Shown piece after piece: positions 34,764 through 43,290 of a stretch of 64,000 nucleotides of DNA; within the stretch, counting starts at the first letter, position 1; each line of letters begins with the position of its first letter. The DNA lies in contig CAVQYQ010000005.1 of NCBI GenBank assembly GCA_963718195.1, positions 806,001 to 870,000 on the forward strand, written 5' to 3'. The notes under the pieces were generated by a model. That model saw nothing but the letters and a program-made list of their open reading frames with translations. It did no database searches and was not told where the DNA came from. Origin of the DNA: MADRE3 sp963718195 (GTDB taxonomy: Bacteria > Desulfobacterota > Desulfobulbia > Desulfobulbales > Desulfocapsaceae). A program made the translations under genes and the position numbers.

Positions 34764-36029
34764 ATGGATATCATAGTCGCCTACGGGACCGTATTTGTCA
34801 TTCTTGCTGTTATTTTCGGTCTCTACATGACCTGGGGTATTGGCGCAAATGACCTGGCCAACGCGATGGGAACCTCGGTTGGTGCAGGAGCAGTCACCAT
34901 CAAGCAGGCCATCTGCATTGCCATTATTTTCGAATTTGCAGGAGCTGTCCTTGCTGGAGGCCATGTTACCAGTACAATCAGAAAAGGAATCATCGACCCA
35001 ACGGCTATTGTCAACTCTCCAGAGATACTCGTCTATGGGATGCTTGCCTCCCTGCTCGCCGCAGCCTTCTGGCTGATGATGGCCTCATTAAAAGGTTGGC
35101 CGGTATCCACCACTCACTCGATCGTCGGGGCCCTGATAGGCTTTGCCATCGTAGGTATCGGGCCGGATGCTGTTAAATGGGGAAAAGTCGGCAGTGTTGT
35201 CGCCAGCTGGGTAATCAGCCCGGCCGTTGGCGGAACCATTTCCTTTCTGCTGGTGATCAGTACCCGTAAATTGATTTTTGATACCAGCAATCCACTCCAG
35301 AATGCCAAACGATACGCACCTGTTTACGTTTTTCTTGTCGGCTTCATAATCTCTCTGGTCACCATGTTTAAAGGTTTAAAGCACCTCAACATAGATTTGA
35401 ACATTGGGCAAAGCTTTGGTGTGGCAGTCTGCTTTGGCCTGATAACAGCTGCTATTGGCTGGTATTTTATCAGTAAAATTAAAGAGGATCATGAAGCCGA
35501 CCGTGATTTCCACTTTGCCAGTGTTGAAAAGGTATTCGCCCCGATGATGCTCTTTACTGCCTGCGCGATGGCATTCGCCCACGGTTCAAACGATGTTGCC
35601 AATGGTATCGGTCCACTTGCAGCGGTGGTGAGCATTGTCAGCAGCGGCGGGGAAGTGATGCAGAAATCAGATCTGCCGCTGTGGATACTGCTGCTGGGTG
35701 GTGGAGGTATCGTACTTGGTCTTATTACCCTGGGATATCGGGTGATGCTTACCGTTGGCAGAAAGATAACCGAACTGACACCTTCCCGCGGTTTCTGCGC
35801 AGAACTGGCAGCAGCCACGACGGTTGTTCTGGCAAGTCGGACCGGGCTCCCTGTCTCAACCACTCACATCCTCGTCGGCTCGGTGCTCGGTGTTGGGCTG
35901 GCCCGCGGTATCGGTGCCCTCGACCTCAGGGTCGTTTTCAACATCATCATCAGCTGGCTGGTCACACTACCCGCCGGGGCAATTATGGCAATGCTCTTTT
36001 TCTTTACCCTGAAAGGCATATTCAGTTGA
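34764..36029 (+). CDS. pit: Pit-family inorganic phosphate transporter
   Basis: 421 residues, about 10-11 membrane helices in two inverted halves. Each half has the Pit signature: GANDLANAMGTSVGAGAVT near residue 29 and FAHGSNDVANGIGPLA near 275, plus GWPVSTTHSIVGAL and GLPVSTTHILVGSV. It imports phosphate or metal-phosphate by proton (or sodium) symport. The stop codon TGA 36027-36029 is inside the duplicated target of MITE copy 2. Confidence 0.95.
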   Translation: MDIIVAYGTVFVILAVIFGLYMTWGIGANDLANAMGTSVGAGAVTIKQAICIAIIFEFAGAVLAGGHVTSTIRKGIIDPTAIVNSPEILVYGMLASLLAAAFWLMMASLKGWPVSTTHSIVGALIGFAIVGIGPDAVKWGKVGSVVASWVISPAVGGTISFLLVISTRKLIFDTSNPLQNAKRYAPVYVFLVGFIISLVTMFKGLKHLNIDLNIGQSFGVAVCFGLITAAIGWYFISKIKEDHEADRDFHFASVEKVFAPMMLFTACAMAFAHGSNDVANGIGPLAAVVSIVSSGGEVMQKSDLPLWILLLGGGGIVLGLITLGYRVMLTVGRKITELTPSRGFCAELAAATTVVLASRTGLPVSTTHILVGSVLGVGLARGIGALDLRVVFNIIISWLVTLPAGAIMAMLFFFTLKGIFS

Positions 36030-36175
36030 GCCTTTTGCAAAATGATGATTTTCGTTCAACGTCAAACCATGTGAAAAATTTTTACCGCAGGCATATAATT
36101 GATATTCCGAGGATAAAAATTTAAGCATAACGTAGAGGTTGAGCGAAAAGGGCGTTTTGGAAGAGGCTCAGTTGA
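36022..36175 (+). mobile_element. MITE-like element, copy 2, with 8-bp target duplication
   Basis: A 138-bp core (36030-36167) flanked by direct repeats TCAGTTGA at 36022-36029 and 36168-36175. Same orientation and length as copy 1 at 22916-23069. The duplicated target is the reverse complement of that of copy 1, so both sites fit a TCA-nn-TGA palindrome. The left duplicate includes the pit stop codon; the element separates pit from its terminator at 36185. Confidence 0.85.
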
Positions 36176-36184
36176 GTGAAGTTT

Positions 36185-36232
36185 AAAGAAAGGAACATGG
36201 TGCTCGAGACTCTGCCTGTTCCTTTCTTTTTA
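36185..36232. terminator. Strong bidirectional terminator between pit and the PBP gene
   Basis: AAAGAAAGGAACA (36185-36197) pairs perfectly over 13 bases with TGTTCCTTTCTTT (36217-36229), followed by a T-rich run on the plus strand and an A/T-rich run on the other. It should end transcripts from pit and from the convergent PBP gene (stop 36238). Confidence 0.88.
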
Positions 36233-36237
36233 TTTGA

Positions 36238-38110
36238 TCAAGTCCCGCTCTTCTTGTCTATCCCTTCCATAAAGGAACGCCAGATGGGAGCAGCCGTACT
36301 GCCGCCATTTTCGTTTTTCCCCAGGCTTTGGTTTTTATCATGTCCCACCCAGACCCCTCCGATCAAACGATTATGAAAACCAATAAACCAGGCATCACGG
36401 TTATTGTCAGAAGTTCCTGTTTTACCGCCATTTACTCCAGATAACCCTCTGGCTTTTCTGCCGGTACCCTCGGATATTACCTGGATCAACATTGACTTCA
36501 TCTTTTCAGCGTTGTCTCTGCCCATCACCTTGACGGGAATCCTACTGTGCCGGTAGAGTTCCGTACCTGCACCAGTCAGGATTCGATCTATAAAAGTTGG
36601 CTGAATATAGTTTCCATCACATAAAAATGGCAGATAGGCCCCGGTCATCTCAAGCGGAGATACATCGGCTGAACCGAGCGCCAGGCTGAGATCTTTCGGC
36701 AGTGGGGAAATGATGCCAGACGCTTTGGCCCGTTCATGAACCGGCCTGATACCAACCTGCTGCAGCACTTTAATCGCTGGAATATTATACGAATAAACAA
36801 GCGCCTCCCTCAGATTTGTCTTGCCGTGATAGACATTACCAAAGTTTTGGGGTTGCCACATTTTACCGTCCCCTCCCCTGATTGAAAACGGTTCATCGAC
36901 AATCATCGATTCCGGTGACCAGCCCCGATCCATGGCAACACTGTAAACCAAAGGTTTGAAGACAGATCCGGCAGGCCGCCGTGCCTGAACTGCCGCGGTT
37001 GAACTGAGTCTTGTGGAAATCGCTTCCTCCCACCAGGGTGCGCACCTTGCCACTGCATGATTCGAGACAGACAAGGGCGCCCTCGGGGGGTCCTCGTGTG
37101 CCACTTTCTCTTTTTGAACGTTTCAGCACACTTTTCACGCCGCCGGCAAGGGCTTTTTCTGCCTCAGCCTGCAGCCCTTGATCGAGATTTGAAAATATTT
37201 TCACACCGGCGGTCTCAAGCGGAACTCCGAGCATCTGTTCAGCTCGTTTCCGTACTTCCTGCAGATAGTAACCGTTTGTTTTTTGACTCCGTCGACGTGA
37301 TTGGCTCAGCTGAGGTTTGTCCGAATAGGCCTTCCTGGCCTGCGTCTCGGTAATGTAGCCATCGGCTGCCATCCGGTTGAGGACATAACGTTGGCGTGCA
37401 TGGGCACGATCCCAGTGTTCAAGCGGTGAATAACGACTCGGTGCCTGGGGGAGACCGGCGAGGATTGCGACTTCAGACAGATTAAGCTGCGAGGCATGTT
37501 TGTTGAAATAGGTCATCGAGGCCGCCTCAACACCATAGGCGCCAGAGCCGAGATAAATCTGGTTCAGGTAGATGTAAATGATCTCATCTTTGGTGAGCAG
37601 GGTATCTATCCTCCAGGCCAGGATTGCCTCCTTAAACTTTCGCAGGTAGGTCTTCTCCGGTGTCAGCAGGAGTCCTTTCGCAACCTGCTGGGTAATCGTC
37701 GAACCTCCCTGACTTTTTCTCCCTTCCCTGAGATTGTTGAAAAATGCACGCAGCACCGAATATGAATCAAGGCCCGGGTGTTCAAAGAAACGTCCGTCTT
37801 CAGCAGCAACAAATGCCTTTGGTAGCAATGGGTTCATCTTGTTCAGCGGAACAACGATACGGTTTTCAATGAATATCCGGTCAACAATGGTTCCGTTTTT
37901 ATCGTAAATCAGGCTTGTCTGGACGGGTCTGTAGTGGGCCACAGACCTGATATCGGGTATGTCCAATTGATCAAGGGTAAAAAGCAGTACACTCAGAAAC
38001 AGTGATAAAGCAAGGGACACACCAAAAAGAAAACCGATAATATGCTTTTCATTAAGCGGTTTTTTCCGTCGGGTCGCAGTAGATCCTTTTTTTTTCCTGG
38101 TGACGGTCAC
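36238..38110 (-). pseudogene. Bifunctional class A penicillin-binding protein split by a one-base frameshift
   Basis: The 5' part (38110 to about 36995, GTG start) encodes a cytoplasmic basic tail, one membrane anchor, and an intact glycosyltransferase domain with catalytic EDGRFFEHPG and the GGSTITQQVAKGLLL block. The transpeptidase domain continues in another frame from about 36990 to the stop at 36238: active-site SVFK, SYN and KTGTS motifs are all present. Joining them needs removal of one base in the CCGCGG run at 36993-36998, so that QFNR is followed by AVQARRPAGS. As it stands only the glycosyltransferase half would be made. A sequencing or assembly error at the GC-rich site is a real alternative. 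Confidence 0.85.
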
Positions 38111-38450
38111 GAGTTACACGTCTCTCTTCATTTACATTCATCTAAAACTATTACCGGAATCCGGTACAATAATGTCCTTGTGGGAATAAAATCGAAAAAT
38201 GATGAAATACCAAGGAAATTCCCCTGATAAAACATCATTGAACTACCGAGTCGAAACGAGACCTCAATGACAGTTTCCCGTCTAACCACAGCTTTACGCT
38301 CATACTTCGCTGCCTCAACAAAGATCTGTTGACAAATGATATTCCTTCTCGTTATGCATAGCTGTGACCGGACAGCATCCCAAAGAGTAATGGTGGCAGG
38401 CACTGCTCCCATAGAACACAATCATATCTAATACAGCGAACAGGTTCACC
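38111..38450. other. Intergenic region between divergent PBP and QueG-like genes
   Basis: 340 bases, no credible gene. A perfect inverted repeat TACCGGA-a-TCCGGTA lies at 38152-38166, about 40 bases before the PBP start, and may be an operator. On the plus strand TTGACA (38329-38334) is followed after 17 bases by TTATGC, a fair promoter for the QueG-like gene. Confidence 0.45.
38329..38357 (+). promoter_or_regulatory. Candidate sigma-70 promoter for the QueG-like/acyl-CoA synthetase pair
   Basis: TTGACA at 38329-38334 is a perfect -35 box. The -10 is TTATGC at 38352-38357 with a 17-base spacer, or TATGCA with 18. The start codon at 38451 would then be about 90 bases into the transcript. Confidence 0.45.
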
Positions 38451-39317
38451 ATGAACATTACAGAACAGATAATCTCCTGGATGGCAGATAGTTCAAATAA
38501 TTTCATTGAGCCAGGATCGACGATACCCGCCTTTGCAGAGCCTGTTGTTGGAATATCATCAGCTGCTGATCAGCTGTACACCTTTTTCAACAAGGACATC
38601 AACCCGGATGCATACTGGACACCGCAGCAGGCATTCTCATTGGCATTTCCTCAGGAGCGTGTCAAACCAGAGGAGTTAAGCGTGATCGCCTGGGTGCTGC
38701 CCCAGACAAAAAAGACCCGACAGGCACATACAAAGGCAACAATAATGCCGAGCATAGAGTGGAGTAAATCCCGTTACTATGGCGAAAAACTCAACGAAAA
38801 CCTGCGTGCATTTGTTGTCGATCTTTTTTCGAAAGAGGGAAAACAGGCTTGCGCCCCGGTGATGCTGCCGCAATGGTCACGGATTATTTCAAACCAGTAT
38901 GGGTTTGCCTCCTGCTGGTCGGAACGTCATGCTGCGTACGCCTGCGGCCTCGGAACCTTTGGGCTTTCTGATGGACTCATCACCACTGTCGGCAAAGCCG
39001 TTCGGGTCGGATCAGTTATCGTCCGGGATAATCTCAAGCCAACACCAAGGACATACAGCAGTCATAATCAATGGTGCCTGTTTTACAGCAAAGCAGGATG
39101 CAACGGCTGTATAAAACGCTGCCCGGCCGATGCTATTTCCAAGACGGGTCATGACAAAGTGAAATGTAAGAACTATATCCGCAATGTAACCGCGGTACAT
39201 GTTGAAAAAAAACAACTAGGTTTCAGAGTAAACAGTTGTGGTCTCTGTCAAACAAAAGTCCCCTGCGAATATGGTAACCCCGTGGCCAGAACAAAAGTGC
39301 ACAGAAAAGAACAATGA
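38451..39317 (+). CDS. QueG-like iron-sulfur protein (epoxyqueuosine reductase family relative)
   Basis: 288 residues. The C-terminal part has CNGCIKRCPADAI followed by a further Cys in HDKVKC (one 4Fe-4S) and SCGLCQTKVPCE (a second set). The middle has SERHAAYACGLGTFGLSDGLIT, the conserved block of QueG and reductive dehalogenase-type corrinoid iron-sulfur proteins (AxxxGLGxxG). It is shorter than E. coli QueG (379) and lacks the HEAT-like tail, so it may not act on tRNA. It overlaps the next gene (ATGA-type), suggesting joint expression. Confidence 0.75.
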   Translation: MNITEQIISWMADSSNNFIEPGSTIPAFAEPVVGISSAADQLYTFFNKDINPDAYWTPQQAFSLAFPQERVKPEELSVIAWVLPQTKKTRQAHTKATIMPSIEWSKSRYYGEKLNENLRAFVVDLFSKEGKQACAPVMLPQWSRIISNQYGFASCWSERHAAYACGLGTFGLSDGLITTVGKAVRVGSVIVRDNLKPTPRTYSSHNQWCLFYSKAGCNGCIKRCPADAISKTGHDKVKCKNYIRNVTAVHVEKKQLGFRVNSCGLCQTKVPCEYGNPVARTKVHRKEQ

Positions 39318-40837
39318 GTAGCGAAAACATACCCTATCGGCTCAAACAGACGATCGAAAAACATAACGACAAGGTTGGTCTGACATTTTTACAAAATGGC
39401 ACGGAGGAAACCAGGCTTTCCTTTCTCGAGTTACAGAGTGATATAGTTTTTCTTGCAGCTGTATTTTCCGAGCTCGGGGTTCAACGGGGTGACCGTGTTG
39501 TTATTTTCCTGCCTAAATCGGTTTTTGCGGTTGTCGCACACTTTGCCATCCAGACAATCGGTGCCATTTCTGTTCCACTCAATCCGGGATTCACAAAAAA
39601 CGAGATGAGATATCTCCTTGAAGATTCAAGGCCGGAATTAATTATTGTTGAGCCTGAAAAGAAATCCTTCATCACCGATGTTTACCCAACGGCCCATATT
39701 CATGAAGTTTCCACCAGTGAAAAATATCGCCGGTTGAGCCGAGCGGAATCCGACTCCCTGAAACTGCCGTCAAGAACCATTGGCCCCGAAGATCCAGCAC
39801 TGATCATCTATACATCGGGAACCACAGGCAACCCGAAAGGTGCTGTTTTAAGTCATAGAAACCTGCTTCATGATGCTGATAATATAACAGACATCTGGGA
39901 GATTACCTCGGCAGACGTTGTCTGCCACACCTTGCCCCTGTTTCATGTGCATGGTTTATGTTTTGCCCTGCAGACTCCGCTCCTGGCAGGTGCACGCATA
40001 AATCTGATCGACTCTTTCAGTCCGCCGGAGGTGATCAAGGAGTTGTCTCGAAAAACAGGAGACGGGACCTGCTCTGTTTTTATGGCTGTTCCCGCCATGT
40101 ATACAAAACTACTCGATAGTATCGAAGGGTGTCAGCTCGATTTCAGCCATCTGCGACTTATCACCTCAGGATCAGCACCATTGCTACCAAAGGAGTTCAA
40201 GCGAATTACAGAATTATTTGGTCAGCCACCTGTTGAACGTGAAGGCATGTCAGAAACCGGGATGAATTTTTCAAATCCACTCAGGGGCACCCGTATCCCC
40301 GGCTCAATTGGTCGCCCTTTACCCGGGCTCGAAGTTCGAATTGTTGATCCTGGTTCCAGTGAGGAGGTCACTCCTGGTGACGTTGGTGAGCTCTGGCTGA
40401 AAAGTCCATCCATCACCAGGGAATATTGGCAAAAGCCCGAGGAAACAGCCGACACCTTTGAAAACGGCTGGTTTCGGACAGGAGACCTTGCCCGGGTTGA
40501 CCAATACGGATATTATTATCTTACTGACCGGATTAAACATATCATCATCAGCGGTGGAGAAAATGTATCGGCCAAGGAAGTTGAATCTGTCATCGACAAG
40601 CTCAATGCAGTTGAAGAATCCGTTGTGGTGGGACAACCTGATGAAAAATGGGGGGAGGTTGTCGTTGCTGCGGTGAAAACAGGTGGTGCTGATCAGCTTT
40701 CCGAGGACGAGGTTAAAACTTTCTGTAAAGAACACCTTCACCCCTGGAAATGTCCGAAAAAAGTACTATTTGTAAGTGAGATACCCCGCAACACCATGGG
40801 CAAGGTACTCAAAGAGGAAGTAAAGAAATGGTTCTGA
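39314..40837 (+). CDS. AMP-dependent acyl-CoA synthetase, malonyl-CoA synthetase-like
   Basis: 507 residues. ANL superfamily: P-loop YTSGTTGNPKGAVLSH (about 169-184), PLFHVHGLCFA, SGSAPL, EGMSETGMNFSNPL (normally ERYGMTE; here E-R-E-G), GWFRTGDLARVDQYGYYYLTDR and the C-terminal catalytic Lys in PRNTMGKVLKEEV. The MSNP-type block and PGSIGRPLPG resemble MatB-type malonyl-CoA synthetases, but medium/long-chain substrates cannot be excluded. It overlaps the QueG-like gene by four bases. Confidence 0.88.
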   Translation: MSSENIPYRLKQTIEKHNDKVGLTFLQNGTEETRLSFLELQSDIVFLAAVFSELGVQRGDRVVIFLPKSVFAVVAHFAIQTIGAISVPLNPGFTKNEMRYLLEDSRPELIIVEPEKKSFITDVYPTAHIHEVSTSEKYRRLSRAESDSLKLPSRTIGPEDPALIIYTSGTTGNPKGAVLSHRNLLHDADNITDIWEITSADVVCHTLPLFHVHGLCFALQTPLLAGARINLIDSFSPPEVIKELSRKTGDGTCSVFMAVPAMYTKLLDSIEGCQLDFSHLRLITSGSAPLLPKEFKRITELFGQPPVEREGMSETGMNFSNPLRGTRIPGSIGRPLPGLEVRIVDPGSSEEVTPGDVGELWLKSPSITREYWQKPEETADTFENGWFRTGDLARVDQYGYYYLTDRIKHIIISGGENVSAKEVESVIDKLNAVEESVVVGQPDEKWGEVVVAAVKTGGADQLSEDEVKTFCKEHLHPWKCPKKVLFVSEIPRNTMGKVLKEEVKKWF

Positions 40838-41023
40838 TCAACCAGCGGAGTTGTCTTCAGGGAATCACACAACAGCTGATATTCAGTTGCACTGGTTATT
40901 TACTTACATGACGGGTCAGACAAATACTGACGCCTGGCATTACCGATAAATAATTATTCACACCAAAGCAAGATCATCAGATTGATAAGATTGATTAAAG
41001 TTTGCAATTAGATGGAGAAAGAG

Positions 41024-42145
41024 ATGCGTAAAGTAGGATTTGTCGGCTGGAGGGGAATGGTCGGATCGGTATTGATGGAACGTATGCACCAGGAGCTTGA
41101 TTTTCAGGGGATTGAGCCATTTTTTTTCACCACCTCTCAAGTGGGCCAGGACGGACCCGACATCGGCGCGGGGGCAAGGGTTCTCGAAGATGCCATGGAT
41201 ACCGAGCGCCTTGCAGCCATGGATATCATCGTTTCCTGCCAGGGGGGGAGTTACACCTCCGCTATCATTGAGCCACTGAGGAAACAGTGGGATGGGTACT
41301 GGATAGATGCGGCGTCAACCCTGAGAATGAAAGATGACGCTGTTATCGTTCTAGATCCTGTAAACAGAAATGTCATCGACAATGGACTGGCTGCTGGTAT
41401 AAAAAATTATATCGGGGGCAACTGTACCGTATCGCTGATGCTGATGGCGCTTGGCGGATTATTTGAAAACCGTTTGATCGAATGGGTAAGCTCAATGACC
41501 TACCAGGCTGCCAGCGGCGCCGGTGCAAAAAACATGCGAGAGCTGATCACCCAGATGGGAGAAATCGAGGCGAACGTTGGTGATTTGTTGAACGATCCAT
41601 CGTCCGCCATTCTGGACATCGATAAAAAAGTGACAGAAAAACTTACAGACGGCTCACTTTCCCTGGAAAACTGGTCGGTACCGCTGGCTGGTAGTCTGAT
41701 CCCCTGGATTGATGTGCCGGTTGACGGTGGACAGACCAAGGAAGAGTGGAAAGGAGTCTCGGAAACGAACAAGATTCTCGGCTACAACCAAGACCAGATT
41801 ATCCCCATTGACGGGCTCTGCATCAGGGTAGGAGCAATGCGCTGCCACTCGCAGGCATTTACCATCAGGCTCAAACAGGATATCAGTGTCAAGGAAATCG
41901 AATCTATCATTGCCAATCACAACGAGTGGGTCAAGGTCATACCAAACGACAGGCAGATCACCTCCGAAGAACTGACACCGGCGAATATTTCAGGTACATT
42001 GAGTGTACCGGTCGGTCGAATTCATAAATTAAATATCGGGCCCCAATATCTCACCGCTTTTACCGTCGGGGACCAACTTCTCTGGGGAGCCGCAGAACCG
42101 TTACGCAGGATGTTGAAGATCACCCTTGCACATCTGGGCTCATGA
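41024..42145 (+). CDS. asd: Aspartate-semialdehyde dehydrogenase
   Basis: 373 residues from ATG 41024 (GGAGAAAGAG just before it; the in-frame ATG at 41012 would include the ribosome binding site). Starts MRKVGFVGWRGMVGSVLMERM, like the E. coli enzyme. The catalytic Cys is in GGNCTVSLMLMAL (about residue 130) and RVGAMRCHSQA binds substrate. It reduces aspartyl phosphate to the semialdehyde for lysine, threonine, methionine and cell wall diaminopimelate. Stands as a single gene. Confidence 0.97.
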   Translation: MRKVGFVGWRGMVGSVLMERMHQELDFQGIEPFFFTTSQVGQDGPDIGAGARVLEDAMDTERLAAMDIIVSCQGGSYTSAIIEPLRKQWDGYWIDAASTLRMKDDAVIVLDPVNRNVIDNGLAAGIKNYIGGNCTVSLMLMALGGLFENRLIEWVSSMTYQAASGAGAKNMRELITQMGEIEANVGDLLNDPSSAILDIDKKVTEKLTDGSLSLENWSVPLAGSLIPWIDVPVDGGQTKEEWKGVSETNKILGYNQDQIIPIDGLCIRVGAMRCHSQAFTIRLKQDISVKEIESIIANHNEWVKVIPNDRQITSEELTPANISGTLSVPVGRIHKLNIGPQYLTAFTVGDQLLWGAAEPLRRMLKITLAHLGS

Positions 42146-42242
42146 ACAACCCGCTTTTGCTAAAATACAGCGATAGCCCTTATTTCCAGACAAAGTAATG
42201 CACGAAAAAAAGAGCAATATGTCACCTGCAGGAGTATAAAAT

Positions 42243-43196
42243 ATGAAAATGCTTTCATTTGCCAACGGCGAGACCATACCGATAATCGGACTCGGTACCT
42301 GGAAGGCAAATTCTGGAGAGGTATACAGGGCAGTCAAAGAGGCGGTGCGTTCAGGGTATCGTCACATCGATTGTGCACCCATCTATGGCAATGAGGCTGA
42401 AGTCGGGCGGGCACTCAGTGAATTATTCAAATCGAACGAGATTCAGCGGGATCAGTTGTGGGTCACCTCGAAACTATGGAACAATGCACACGCACCACAG
42501 GATGTTGAACCGGCTCTTGTAAAAACACTGGCAGACCTTGGCTTGGAAAATCTTGATCTGTATCTGATCCACTGGCCGGTTCTCATTGAACGTGAACTGC
42601 TTTACCCGACGAGTGGAAAAGACCTGGTCTCACTGGATCAAATTCCCATTTCAGAGACCTGGAAAGCAATGGAAGCTCTCGTTGACAAGGGGCTGTGCAA
42701 ACATATTGGTGTCTCAAATTTCAGTGTGGCCAAAATCGAGATGCTGCTTGAATCGGCCAGAATCCGCCCGGAGATGAATCAGGTTGAACTTCACCCCTAC
42801 CTCCAACAAACAAAAATGGTCCAGTACTGTGCGGCAGAAAGCATACACCTTACCGCCTATGCCCCGCTTGGTTCTGCAGATAGGCCAATCCAGCTCAAAG
42901 CAGAAAACGAACCGGTACTGCTCGATGACCCTGTGATCAGAGACATCGCAGAAAAGTACTCGGCAACAGCGGCCCAGATCCTTATTTCCTGGGCAATCCA
43001 TCGTAATGTCGCTGTCATCCCAAAATCAATTCATCCAGAGAGACTCAAAGAAAACCTCGAATCGGCTAAAATTTCGCTCTCAACCGCCGACCTGGCAGAA
43101 CTTGAGCGCCTCGACCGACACCACCGTTATATCACCGGTAGTTTCTGGGCGATGGAGGGAAGTCCGTATACTCTTGAAAATCTCTGGGACGAATAA
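42243..43196 (+). CDS. Aldo/keto reductase
   Basis: 317 residues, TIM-barrel AKR family. Catalytic tetrad: Asp in HIDCAPIYGNE (about 44), Tyr in PIYGNE, Lys in TSKLWN and His in YLIHWP. The NADPH-binding region IPKSIHPERLKENLE is near 260. Sequence resembles the AKR1/AKR4 type. AGGAG lies eight bases before ATG 42243. Substrate unknown; a general aldehyde/ketone reductase is likely. Confidence 0.92.
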   Translation: MKMLSFANGETIPIIGLGTWKANSGEVYRAVKEAVRSGYRHIDCAPIYGNEAEVGRALSELFKSNEIQRDQLWVTSKLWNNAHAPQDVEPALVKTLADLGLENLDLYLIHWPVLIERELLYPTSGKDLVSLDQIPISETWKAMEALVDKGLCKHIGVSNFSVAKIEMLLESARIRPEMNQVELHPYLQQTKMVQYCAAESIHLTAYAPLGSADRPIQLKAENEPVLLDDPVIRDIAEKYSATAAQILISWAIHRNVAVIPKSIHPERLKENLESAKISLSTADLAELERLDRHHRYITGSFWAMEGSPYTLENLWDE

Positions 43197-43290
43197 CCGG
43201 CCCTATAGTGCGGTCATATCGCCAGAATACCAGTACTGATTTCACTCTTTTCTTTAAAGACAACGTGTAAGCAAACCCATAACCATTGCC

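Noticed and set aside
36985..37000. Programmed ribosomal frameshift in the PBP gene
   Set aside because: No slippery heptamer or downstream stem is seen at CCGCGG; a mutation or sequence error is simpler.
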